NCBI GenBank assembly: GCA_003448675.1
Contig: DLXZ01000068.1
Span: 1,442 to 16,771, forward strand
DNA: 15,330 nt
Reading direction: 5' to 3'
Source: Porticoccaceae bacterium
Lineage (GTDB): Bacteria; Pseudomonadota; Gammaproteobacteria; Pseudomonadales; Porticoccaceae
In this document: piece after piece, positions 7,789 to 14,365 of the stretch
Layout: the number at the start of each line of letters is the position of its first letter
Position numbering within the stretch: position 1 is the first letter of the stretch
Program-made: the position numbers and the translations under genes
The notes under the pieces: generated by a model
Databases searched by the model: none
What the model saw: the letters and a program-made list of their open reading frames with translations, nothing else
What the model was told of the DNA's origin: nothing

Positions 7789-8325
7789 CTAGCCGGAGAA
7801 GGCATCGAACCGGACCTCACCGGTCAGCCAGTCCACTTCAATAGTCAGACGATCGGAGCCGGCCTGTACTTCCAGACGGCCACCGGTGGAGCTGCCATCG
7901 GGGTAAAACATCAGGCTGCCGGGCGGAACCAGTGCCCCGCGAGCGCCACCGCCATTGGACAGGGACAAACTCATGCCACCCGGCAGATCAATCCATTGTC
8001 CAGCGGGCAAAACGGTATAGCTGCGTTGCTCTCCCGATGCCTCATGCAAAGTACCGGCAAGGTCTCCGTAATCAAGGTTGGATTCCCCTGTATCTCGGTC
8101 ACGACGCCCCAATACGATGCCCGCTTCAACACCGCTACTCAGGGCCTCGGTGCGGGCGCTACGCAAGACGGTAGCCAGTTGGCGAGCCGATGTTTTAACC
8201 CGGGAGCTGTCGAGGCCGCTGACAACATTGACACTGACCACGGAGATCACCGCCACCATCAGTACTATCACCACCAGCAGTTCCAGCAGGGTAAAGCCCC
8301 GGTCGGTATTTTTTATGGGCGACAT
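7789..8325 (-). CDS. gspH: Type II secretion minor pseudopilin GspH
   Basis: Minor pseudopilin that links the tip complex to the GspG shaft. It has a short leader MSPIKNTDRG, a cleavage site and FTLLELLVVIVLMVAVISV with Glu5. Next comes the conserved helix containing RQLATVLRSARTEALSSG, which is typical of GspH/FimT proteins, then a beta domain ending LTIEVDWLTGEVRF. The length of 178 aa is usual. No good ribosome binding site is visible before the ATG. The 66-bp gap from gspG contains a perfect 10-bp palindrome (ATTCGCGAAT, 8365-8374). Confidence 0.92.
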   Translation of the reverse strand: MSPIKNTDRGFTLLELLVVIVLMVAVISVVSVNVVSGLDSSRVKTSARQLATVLRSARTEALSSGVEAGIVLGRRDRDTGESNLDYGDLAGTLHEASGEQRSYTVLPAGQWIDLPGGMSLSLSNGGGARGALVPPGSLMFYPDGSSTGGRLEVQAGSDRLTIEVDWLTGEVRFDAFSG

Positions 8326-8391
8326 GCTGTTAATCGCGCGGTTACTGTAAGAAGGGTACGCAATATTCGCGAATCGTCCTTAATACGTGAT

Positions 8392-8817
8392 TTATTCCCA
8401 GCTCACCACATCGGCGTTTTCGCCGTCCCCACCTTCGTTATTGTCCGCCCCCAGGGAAATAAGATCATAGGCACCGTGATCCCCTGGCGATCGGTACACA
8501 TACTCATTACCCCAGGGGTCGAGGCGCACCACTTTTTTCTTGAGGTAAGGACCATTCCAGAAACGGGCGCCCGAGGGTTTTTCGATCAGGGCCTCCAGGC
8601 CTTCGCTGGTGGACGGATACCGACCCACCTCCAGATGAAACAGATCCAGCGCGGTGCCAAATTCCTCAATCTGCAGGGCTGCGGTTTTGGCTTTTGAGCC
8701 GCCGATCTGCTTGATCACCTGGGGCCCGACCAGGCTGGCGAGCAGGCCCAGTATCACTAGCACGACTAGCAACTCGAGCAGGGTAAAGCCGCGATTTTTG
8801 CTGTTTATCTTTATCAT
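8392..8817 (-). CDS. gspG: Type II secretion major pseudopilin GspG
   Basis: Major subunit of the pseudopilus, which is thought to push substrates through the secretin. ATG 8817 is preceded by AAGGAAAT at good spacing, so it is preferred over the in-frame ATG at 8838. The 141-residue precursor starts MIKINSKNRG, then FTLLELLVVLVILGLLASLV with Glu5. The hallmark C-terminal calcium-site region is present: DPWGNEYVYRSPG and SLGADNNEGGDGENADVVSW. Length and motifs are those of a standard GspG. It lies between gspF and gspH, in the usual order. Confidence 0.96.
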   Translation of the reverse strand: MIKINSKNRGFTLLELLVVLVILGLLASLVGPQVIKQIGGSKAKTAALQIEEFGTALDLFHLEVGRYPSTSEGLEALIEKPSGARFWNGPYLKKKVVRLDPWGNEYVYRSPGDHGAYDLISLGADNNEGGDGENADVVSWE

Positions 8818-8856
8818 TTCTATTTCCTTGCAGTTCATTTGACGCCTGTGGGCAGC

Positions 8857-10077
8857 TTACATAGGAAGATCGTTAATCCCCAGGATGGCCACCAAAATAG
8901 ACATAATAATGCCACCGATAACCACCCCCAGGCCGATAATCATCACCGGCTCCAGCACCGACAGGGCACGTTCGGTAGCGGTGGAAACCTCGTGATCGTA
9001 GATATCCGCCACCCGAATCAGCATTTCATCGAGCTGGCCGGTCTCTTCACCCACCTGAATCATTTGCAGGGCGAATTCAGGAAAGACTTCGGTTTCGATC
9101 AGCGGCCCGGCCAGGCCACTACCATCTCTAAGGCTAGACGTCACACCCTCCAGCTTCTCCTTAAGCACCCGGTTGCGCAAACTCTCCTTGGCAATGCCCA
9201 GGGCCGATAGCAGGGGCACGCCACCGTTGAGCAGAGTGCCCAGGGTGCGGCTGAAATAGGCCATGTTGATTTTCTTAACCAGATCGCTGGTAAAGACGCC
9301 ATCGAGCAGACGCTGATCCCGTTTGTACAGCCATTCGGGGTCCTTGCTCCGGCGTTGAAAATAGACGGCGATCAGACCAATCAGCGCGACAATCACCAAC
9401 CAGTACCCACGCACAAAGTCCGTCACACCCAGCACGAAAGCCGTGGACGCCGGCAGTGGCGCATTCATATCGGCAAACAGTTCGGAAAACTCCGGCAGCA
9501 CAAAGACCATGATCACCGCCAGGGAAATCAAAGTCACAATAACCAAAATTGCCGGATAGACCATGGCCGAGACCAGTTTTTCCCGCAGCGCCTGGGATTT
9601 TTCAATAAATTGCGAGATCTCTTCCAAGCTGCGAGCCAGGTTACCGGACATCTCCGCCGCCCTGATCAAATTAATGTAAAAGTCAGGAAACAGTTCGGGG
9701 TGTTGCACAAGCGCAACCGACAGGGGTGCGCCACCGCGCACCGCACTTTGCAGGTTTTCCACCAGCTCCCGCAGCAGTGGCTCGGATGACACCTTCACGA
9801 TCACCGCCAGCGCCCGGTCAAGGGGCAGACCAGCGCCCACAAGTATGGATAACTGCCGGGTAAAATCAGCGATATCCCCCCGACTCAGTCGTCGCTTACT
9901 GAGTTTAAAACGGGCGTTCGTTGCGCCTGCGCGGGTTGCCTTGCCCGCTTCCACCGACATGGGGATCAGACCGATCTTCTGCAGGCTGGTGGCAACGTCC
10001 TTCTTGCTGGCGCCGGACATCTGCCCGGTTTTCACTTCGCCCTGGGGAGTAACCGCCCGGTAATCAAAGGCCGGCAT
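8857..10077 (-). CDS. gspF: Type II secretion inner-membrane platform protein GspF
   Basis: Polytopic platform protein that interacts with GspE and GspL during pseudopilus assembly. ATG 10077 has GGGAGGG five bases upstream and begins MPAFDYRAVTPQGEVKTG, the standard GspF opening; the open frame upstream to 10128 is not expected to be translated. The 406 residues contain two repeats of the T2SSF domain (about 75-195 and 275-400), each with a PELFPDFYINLIRAAEMSGN-like or VFPEFALQMIQVGEETGQ-like signature followed by membrane helices. It starts 83 bp after gspE. Length and composition are normal. Confidence 0.95.
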   Translation of the reverse strand: MPAFDYRAVTPQGEVKTGQMSGASKKDVATSLQKIGLIPMSVEAGKATRAGATNARFKLSKRRLSRGDIADFTRQLSILVGAGLPLDRALAVIVKVSSEPLLRELVENLQSAVRGGAPLSVALVQHPELFPDFYINLIRAAEMSGNLARSLEEISQFIEKSQALREKLVSAMVYPAILVIVTLISLAVIMVFVLPEFSELFADMNAPLPASTAFVLGVTDFVRGYWLVIVALIGLIAVYFQRRSKDPEWLYKRDQRLLDGVFTSDLVKKINMAYFSRTLGTLLNGGVPLLSALGIAKESLRNRVLKEKLEGVTSSLRDGSGLAGPLIETEVFPEFALQMIQVGEETGQLDEMLIRVADIYDHEVSTATERALSVLEPVMIIGLGVVIGGIIMSILVAILGINDLPM

Positions 10078-10160
10078 CAGACCCTCCCAGGTAGGGGGAA
10101 CGCCCGAACATTTTCGTCCAACAGGCATTCAGCATTGCCAGAGACATCACTTCAGCCAAC

Positions 10161-11891
10161 TCAGCTCTCCTGACTGACGCGGACCACTTCTTCCAGGGTG
10201 GTCAGGCCCTGCAGGGCCTTGACGCAGCCATCCTCGAACATCGTTTTCATGCCCTCGGACCGCGCGGCCCGCTCAATGTCCACGGCGGCGGCATGTTTCA
10301 ATATCAACTCCCGGATTTTATCGCTCACCCGTAGCAGCTCCATAATGCTCAAACGGCCCCGGTAGCCCGTGCCGCCGCAGTTGGCGCAGCCTTTGGCGCG
10401 ATAGAGTTGAGGGGCATCATCGGCGCCCAACTCGCGCAGACGAAATTCAAGCATCTGACCTTCATTGGCGGTGTAGGGTTCCCGACAGTCAACACACAGG
10501 CGGCGCACCAGTCGCTGGGCGATGACCAGATTTAAGGTCGAATTGAGGAGGTAATCCTCAATGCCCATTTCCATCAACCGCGTAACACTGCCGGCGGCTT
10601 CGTTGGTATGTAATGTGGACAGAACCAGGTGCCCGGTCAGCGCCGACTGCACACAGATTTTCGCGGTCTCCAGGTCGCGCATCTCACCAACCATTATGAC
10701 GTCCGGGTCCTGGCGCACTATGGAGCGCAGCGCACCGGCAAAATTAAGGCCGATGGCCGCGTTAACCTGAATCTGGTTGATGCCCTCAAGGTTGTATTCC
10801 ACCGGGTCTTCAACGGTGATGACCTTGCGCTGCTCGGTATTGAGGCTGTTCAACGCGGTGTACAGGGTGGTGGTTTTACCGCTACCGGTAGGCCCCGTGA
10901 CGATAATCATGCCGTAGGGCAGAGCCAGCGCGTGTTCGAGGGTTTTTTGTGCATCGCCGTCAACGCCGAGACTATCGAAATCCAGGGTCACGCTTTCCCG
11001 CTGCAAGAGCCGCATGACCAGGCTTTCGCCATACATGGTGGGCACCGTCGAGACACGAATATCGAATTCCTGACCCTGCATACGTACATTAATGCGACCA
11101 TCCTGGGGCAGACGTCGTTCGGCGATATCCAGGTCGGCCATGATTTTAATACGGGAAATTACCGCCGCCGCCATGCCCTGGGCCGGTGAAGGTTCATCGC
11201 GTAGCACGCCGTCGATGCGATAACGAATTTTAAGGATATTCTCGAAAGGCTCGACATGAATATCCGAGGCCCTGCTGTCCACTGCCCGCTGAATGATCTG
11301 GTTGACCAGACGAATCACCGGCGCTTCACTGGCCATGTCGCGCAGCTGTTCGACGTCGTAATCGGCCAGCGCTTCGTTGTCGGCTTGCTCGCCAGCACCC
11401 GCCGCCTGTTTACCATCGTAGAGTTTTTCCAGCGCCGCCAGGATTTCAGACTGGGCACCAATGCAGCAGGATACGGTTTTACCAGTGGCCAACTCGAGCG
11501 CCCGCACCGGGTAATCGAGGCTGGGGTCCACCACGGCAAGCACAATTTGATCCGCCGTTTCACCGACGGGTACGACCTTCTGATCCTTGAGAAAACGCGC
11601 CGGCAACGACTGTCCGACCAGGGGCTCCAGAGGGTAGTCTTCGGGCTTGAGTAGGCGCAGTGATTCAACCCGCGCCAGAGACTCCGCCATAATCCGGTCG
11701 GACACCATGCCCAGGCGAATGAGCAGTGACACCAGGGATTCCTCGCCGGCGGTATCGCGAGCCACACGCACCGCCCGAGCGTAATCCATTTCCTTGATAC
11801 TGCTACTGGTCAGCAACTCGGCTTTCAGGCGCGCTTCAAAGCCCTGATCCGGCTGCCCCTGGGGTTGATTAGTCTGATCCACCACTTCCAT
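10161..11891 (-). CDS. gspE: Type II secretion ATPase GspE
   Basis: Cytoplasmic hexameric ATPase that powers the secretion machine. ATG 11891 follows AAGGAAG at good spacing; the open frame extends to 12017, but that would cross the promoter region and give a non-homologous extension. The 576 residues contain an N-terminal GspE domain (about 45-160), the Walker A motif GPTGSGKT (333-340), an Asp-box region (VEDPVEYNLEGINQIQV) and the Walker B segment IMVGEMRD (399-406). A zinc-binding C-M domain has four cysteines (466, 469, 502, 505; CVDC and CANC). All catalytic elements look intact. It is the first gene of the operon and diverges from tusD. Confidence 0.97.
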   Translation of the reverse strand: MEVVDQTNQPQGQPDQGFEARLKAELLTSSSIKEMDYARAVRVARDTAGEESLVSLLIRLGMVSDRIMAESLARVESLRLLKPEDYPLEPLVGQSLPARFLKDQKVVPVGETADQIVLAVVDPSLDYPVRALELATGKTVSCCIGAQSEILAALEKLYDGKQAAGAGEQADNEALADYDVEQLRDMASEAPVIRLVNQIIQRAVDSRASDIHVEPFENILKIRYRIDGVLRDEPSPAQGMAAAVISRIKIMADLDIAERRLPQDGRINVRMQGQEFDIRVSTVPTMYGESLVMRLLQRESVTLDFDSLGVDGDAQKTLEHALALPYGMIIVTGPTGSGKTTTLYTALNSLNTEQRKVITVEDPVEYNLEGINQIQVNAAIGLNFAGALRSIVRQDPDVIMVGEMRDLETAKICVQSALTGHLVLSTLHTNEAAGSVTRLMEMGIEDYLLNSTLNLVIAQRLVRRLCVDCREPYTANEGQMLEFRLRELGADDAPQLYRAKGCANCGGTGYRGRLSIMELLRVSDKIRELILKHAAAVDIERAARSEGMKTMFEDGCVKALQGLTTLEEVVRVSQES

Positions 11892-11948
11892 TGCCGTTGC
11901 TTCCTTTGTCCTCAGGCCACAAACAAACTGATTGACCATTGCTCCCGG

Positions 11949-11976
11949 ATTATACGCCCGCGACCGGGTCACACAA
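11949..11976 (-). promoter_or_regulatory. Probable promoter of the gsp operon
   Basis: A perfect TATAAT (minus strand, 11954-11949) lies about 58 bases before the gspE start. Sixteen bases upstream is TTGTGT (11976-11971), a partial -35. The -35 element sits inside a palindrome (11966-11983), so a bound regulator could block it. Confidence 0.5.
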
Positions 11977-11983
11977 ATGACCC
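11966..11983. promoter_or_regulatory. Palindrome in the divergent gspE/tusD region, possible operator
   Basis: GGGTCA (11966-11971) and TGACCC (11978-11983) are perfect inverted arms separated by CACAAA. The site lies between the divergent genes and overlaps the predicted gspE -35 and spacer. For tusD a TAATAT box (11996-12001) lies about 33 bases before its ATG, without a good -35. Dyads like this are often dimeric regulator sites, but no regulator can be named from the sequence. Confidence 0.4.
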
Positions 11984-12033
11984 CGCGGCTTTTGCTAATA
12001 TGCGCCAAACAAGCCACAGCTCATTCAGGTTCG

Positions 12034-12432
12034 ATGAAATTTTCCATCGTCATTCTCGGCGCACCCTATACCGACCAGGCCGCTGAAACCGCCTATCGCT
12101 TTGCCGCCGCAACGCTGGCCAGGGGTCACTCTATCTATCGATTATTTTTTTACCATGACGGCGTCCACAACGCCTCTGAATTACTGACCCTGCCCCAGGA
12201 TGAGCTACAACCGGCGCGACGCTGGCGGGATCTTATCCAGGAGCACCAGTTGGATGCCGTGGTTTGCATTGCCGCCGCCCTGCGCCGCGGAGTAATTAAC
12301 GACACCGAAGCCCGGCGCTTCGACAAGCCCGCGCACAACCTGGGCGAGGGAATAAAACTGGCCGGCCTGGGGGAGCTACTCGATGCAGCCCACATGTCGG
12401 ACCGGCTTATCACTTTTGGCGCCACTTCATGA
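12034..12432 (+). CDS. tusD: Sulfurtransferase TusD (DsrE family)
   Basis: Subunit of the TusBCD complex, which accepts persulfide sulfur from TusA and passes it to TusE for 2-thiouridylation of tRNA wobble uridine by MnmA. The start at ATG 12034 (MKFSIVILGAPY) gives 132 residues and has an AGG just upstream; a longer open frame from 11932 crosses the promoter region. The Rossmann-like DsrE pattern is clear. Cys78 in DAVVCIAAALRRG lies at the position of the acceptor Cys78 known in E. coli TusD. It is the first gene of the tusDCBE run, and its stop overlaps tusC. Confidence 0.93.
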   Translation: MKFSIVILGAPYTDQAAETAYRFAAATLARGHSIYRLFFYHDGVHNASELLTLPQDELQPARRWRDLIQEHQLDAVVCIAAALRRGVINDTEARRFDKPAHNLGEGIKLAGLGELLDAAHMSDRLITFGATS

Positions 12433-12836
12433 CCAATACAACCCACAGCGGTGGACCGGAGCCCACGGATACCAGCCCGGAGAAAAATATTTTGTTGCTG
12501 TGCCGCAGCGCGCCCTATGGCGGGGCCCTGGCCAGGGAAACGCTGGAAACCGCCCTCGCCGCCGGCGCCATGGGATACTCGGTGAGTCTGCTGTTTTTGG
12601 ATGAAGGCGTCTGGCAACTACTGGACAATCAGAAACCGATAGCCATCCATACGAAGAACCACCAGGCGATGCTCGGCGCCCTGCCCCTCTATGAAGTGGA
12701 CAAACTGTTCGTGGAGCGATCTTCCCTGACACAGCGCCAATTAAACAAGCGCGACATTAATCCCGGTGTCACGGTGCTAGATACGACTGAAATCAAAGGC
12801 CTTTTCCAGTCCAGTGACTGTATCCTGAGTTTCTAA
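12429..12836 (+). CDS. tusC: Sulfur relay protein TusC (DsrF family)
   Basis: Second subunit of the TusBCD heterohexamer. The ATG overlaps the tusD stop (ATGA). The 135-residue product has a core beginning NILLLCRSAPYGGALARETLE and containing YSVSLLFLDEGVWQLL, both typical of DsrF/TusC. A polar N-terminal extension of about 19 residues precedes this core, making it slightly longer than the roughly 119-residue E. coli protein. The stop TAA shares a base with the tusB ATG. Confidence 0.92.
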   Translation: MTNTTHSGGPEPTDTSPEKNILLLCRSAPYGGALARETLETALAAGAMGYSVSLLFLDEGVWQLLDNQKPIAIHTKNHQAMLGALPLYEVDKLFVERSSLTQRQLNKRDINPGVTVLDTTEIKGLFQSSDCILSF

Positions 12837-13156
12837 TGATTCTGCACACCGTCAATAAGTCACCCTACCGAAGCCGGCAGTTACTCAATTGTTTGGCGCG
12901 GGCCAAGGCCGGCGACCGGATTCTGCTGATCGAAGACGGGGTTTACGGCCTCAACTGGAGTGATAACGCCGATGATATTGCATCCGCGCTGGCCCTGCCT
13001 CTGCAGTTTTACGCCCTTTTACCTGATATTCAGGCTCGGGGACTAATGCGCCTGCTGGAAGATTCCGCGGCCATGACGCTGCCCTGCCAGGCGATTAGCG
13101 ACGAGCAGTTTGTCGATCTGGTGGTCGAGGCAGACAACGTCATCAGCTGGTATTGA
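12836..13156 (+). CDS. tusB: Sulfur relay protein TusB (DsrH family)
   Basis: Third subunit of the TusBCD complex. It is 106 residues long, starts one base into the tusC stop (TAATG), and opens MILHTVNKSP, the characteristic DsrH/TusB start. The segments GDRILLIEDGVYGL and YALLPDIQARGL follow the family pattern, and the C-terminal DEQFVDLVVEADNVISWY matches the usual TusB end, including the terminal SWY-like residues. TusB is the most divergent subunit in general, so the assignment leans partly on context, which is strong here. Confidence 0.9.
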   Translation: MILHTVNKSPYRSRQLLNCLARAKAGDRILLIEDGVYGLNWSDNADDIASALALPLQFYALLPDIQARGLMRLLEDSAAMTLPCQAISDEQFVDLVVEADNVISWY

Positions 13157-13163
13157 GGCAACT

Positions 13164-13490
13164 GTGTCCAGTCCTCCGCGCAAACCCCAGACCGATGAAG
13201 ATGGCCACCTGCTTTATCTCGATGAGTGGAGCGAGGCGGTGGCAGAGACGCTGGCGGCGGAAGAAAACATCGTCCTGGACCAGCGGCACTGGGAGATTAT
13301 TGCGCTGCTGAGGGAGTTTCACCGCACCTTTGAACTGTCGCCAGCCATGCGCCCGCTGGTTAACTACGTCAAAAGCCGGCTGGGCAAGGAAAAAGGCCGC
13401 AGCATTTATCTGATGCAACTATTTCCACCCAGCCCCGCCCGGGTAGCCAGCAAAATCGCCGGTTTGCCCAAGCCCGAAAACTGTCTTTAA
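13164..13490 (+). CDS. tusE: Sulfur relay protein TusE (DsrC family, single cysteine)
   Basis: Sulfur carrier that takes persulfide from TusD and delivers it to MnmA. I chose GTG 13164 because GAGG lies just upstream and because it gives 108 residues beginning VSSPPRKPQTDEDGHLLYLDEWSE; an open frame from TTG 13110 would overlap tusB by 47 bases. The family motifs YLDEWSEAVAETLA, HWEIIALLREF and the arm KIAGLPKPENCL are present. Cys107 is the penultimate residue, as in TusE and DsrC. The second cysteine that DsrC carries 11 residues earlier is a serine here, which marks it as TusE-type rather than a sulfur-oxidation DsrC. Confidence 0.93.
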   Translation: MSSPPRKPQTDEDGHLLYLDEWSEAVAETLAAEENIVLDQRHWEIIALLREFHRTFELSPAMRPLVNYVKSRLGKEKGRSIYLMQLFPPSPARVASKIAGLPKPENCL

Positions 13491-13514
13491 TCGCCTTTCA
13501 CTAGAGCCGCTCTC

Positions 13515-13877
13515 ATGAACAGCAAACATTCAATACCAACGCTGGATCTGGCTGACAAACAGCTGGCGGCACTATCGAGTGCGCCTTTAAACAAAGGTGA
13601 ACAAACCGAGAGGCTACGTTCCCTGCCCGACTGGCAGATCAACAAACTCGAGAACGCATACCATCTGCGCTGCGACTTCTCCTTTCAGCGTTATGCCGAC
13701 GCCCTGGGTTTTACCGCCAATATCGGCGAGCTGGCCGAGGCCTGTGGTCATTATCCGACCATCATAACGGCCTATCTGCGGGTCACGGTGATCTGGCAGG
13801 CGGTGGACAATTCAAATCTAAGCGAGCGGGAATTTGCGCTGGCCGCACACACCACCGAGCTGGCACAACGGCGGTAA
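13515..13877 (+). CDS. Pterin-4a-carbinolamine dehydratase-like protein with altered active site
   Basis: 120-residue protein of the PCD/DCoH fold: LPDWQINK (37-44), a DFSFQRYADALGFTANIGELAE helix region (54-75), GHYP (78-81) and a final LSEREFALAA helix. Active PCDs use a motif with two adjacent histidines, a third histidine about 17 residues further on, and then an Asp. Here the first His is kept (His79), but the second is Tyr80, the third position is Val97 and the Asp is Glu106. A normal dehydratase role is therefore doubtful. An N-terminal extension of about 25 residues is present. It starts 24 bp after tusE, so it is probably co-transcribed. Weak ribosome binding site. No phenylalanine hydroxylase gene is near. 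Confidence 0.8.
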   Translation: MNSKHSIPTLDLADKQLAALSSAPLNKGEQTERLRSLPDWQINKLENAYHLRCDFSFQRYADALGFTANIGELAEACGHYPTIITAYLRVTVIWQAVDNSNLSEREFALAAHTTELAQRR

Positions 13878-13926
13878 CCCGCCCGGAAGTACCGCGCAAT
13901 AATCCAGCAGAAAAGACCCGCGAAAA

Positions 13927-14325
13927 TCAGGCGGCGCTGACCGGCCTCACCCGCTCTAGCTCATCATCGCCATAAAGGCGCGAGCTAGTCATAAAACGCA
14001 GGCCCAGCGGGATTTCCAGGGAAAAACTGGCGCCCCGGCCAGGGGTCACATCAACAATAGTTTCGCAGTTTTTATAGTATTCAAACTGATCAGCGCTCAT
14101 ATAGAACTTACAGCCATGAATTTCGCCAAGGCAGACATCGCGGGCGCCGACCCGGAAATCACCCACGGCAAAGCACATGGGCGCGGAGCCATCACAACAA
14201 CCGCCACTCTGGTGAAACAGCAAATCGCCGTGTTCCGCCCGTAGCTGGTCAATAACGTCGGCGGCCGCCGGGGTGACAGTGACGCGCTCGACGTAGTCCG
14301 TGTCTTCGTTGGTGTCGGTCATCAT
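13927..14325 (-). CDS. DUF779 protein, aldehyde dehydrogenase partner
   Basis: 132-residue DUF779 protein. The family signature is clear: LLFHQSGGCCDGSAPMC (35-51), the segment DVCLGEIHGCKFYMSADQFEYY, and the terminal PGRGASFSLEIPLGLRF. Six cysteines are present (43, 44, 51, 65, 72, 87); the CC-x6-C cluster could bind metal or form disulfides, but this is inference. Genes of this family are commonly next to ExaC/AldB-type aldehyde dehydrogenases, as here: the start lies 40 bp after the dehydrogenase stop on the same strand. A molecular role is not established to my knowledge; an accessory function for the dehydrogenase is the natural inference. Confidence 0.88.
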   Translation of the reverse strand: MMTDTNEDTDYVERVTVTPAAADVIDQLRAEHGDLLFHQSGGCCDGSAPMCFAVGDFRVGARDVCLGEIHGCKFYMSADQFEYYKNCETIVDVTPGRGASFSLEIPLGLRFMTSSRLYGDDELERVRPVSAA

Positions 14326-14365
14326 TAAACCCCGCAGCCGCCCGTTTTATGCCTTACCTAGCGGA

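Noticed and set aside
8365..8374. ATTCGCGAAT palindrome between gspG and gspH as a regulatory site
   Set aside because: A single 10-bp self-complementary word inside an operon is too weak on its own, and no promoter elements accompany it.
7711..8697. 328-codon plus-strand frame antisense to gspH and parts of gspG and gspI
   Set aside because: Three clear pseudopilin genes with canonical motifs occupy the other strand; the long frame is a by-product of their GC-rich codon use.
10629..11189. 186-codon plus-strand frame antisense to gspE
   Set aside because: It lies entirely within the intact GspE ATPase sequence and shows no recognisable domain.
13878..13926. Bidirectional terminator between the converging pterin-dehydratase-like and DUF779 genes
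   Set aside because: Only short imperfect GC pairings and no T-run were found in the 49-bp gap.
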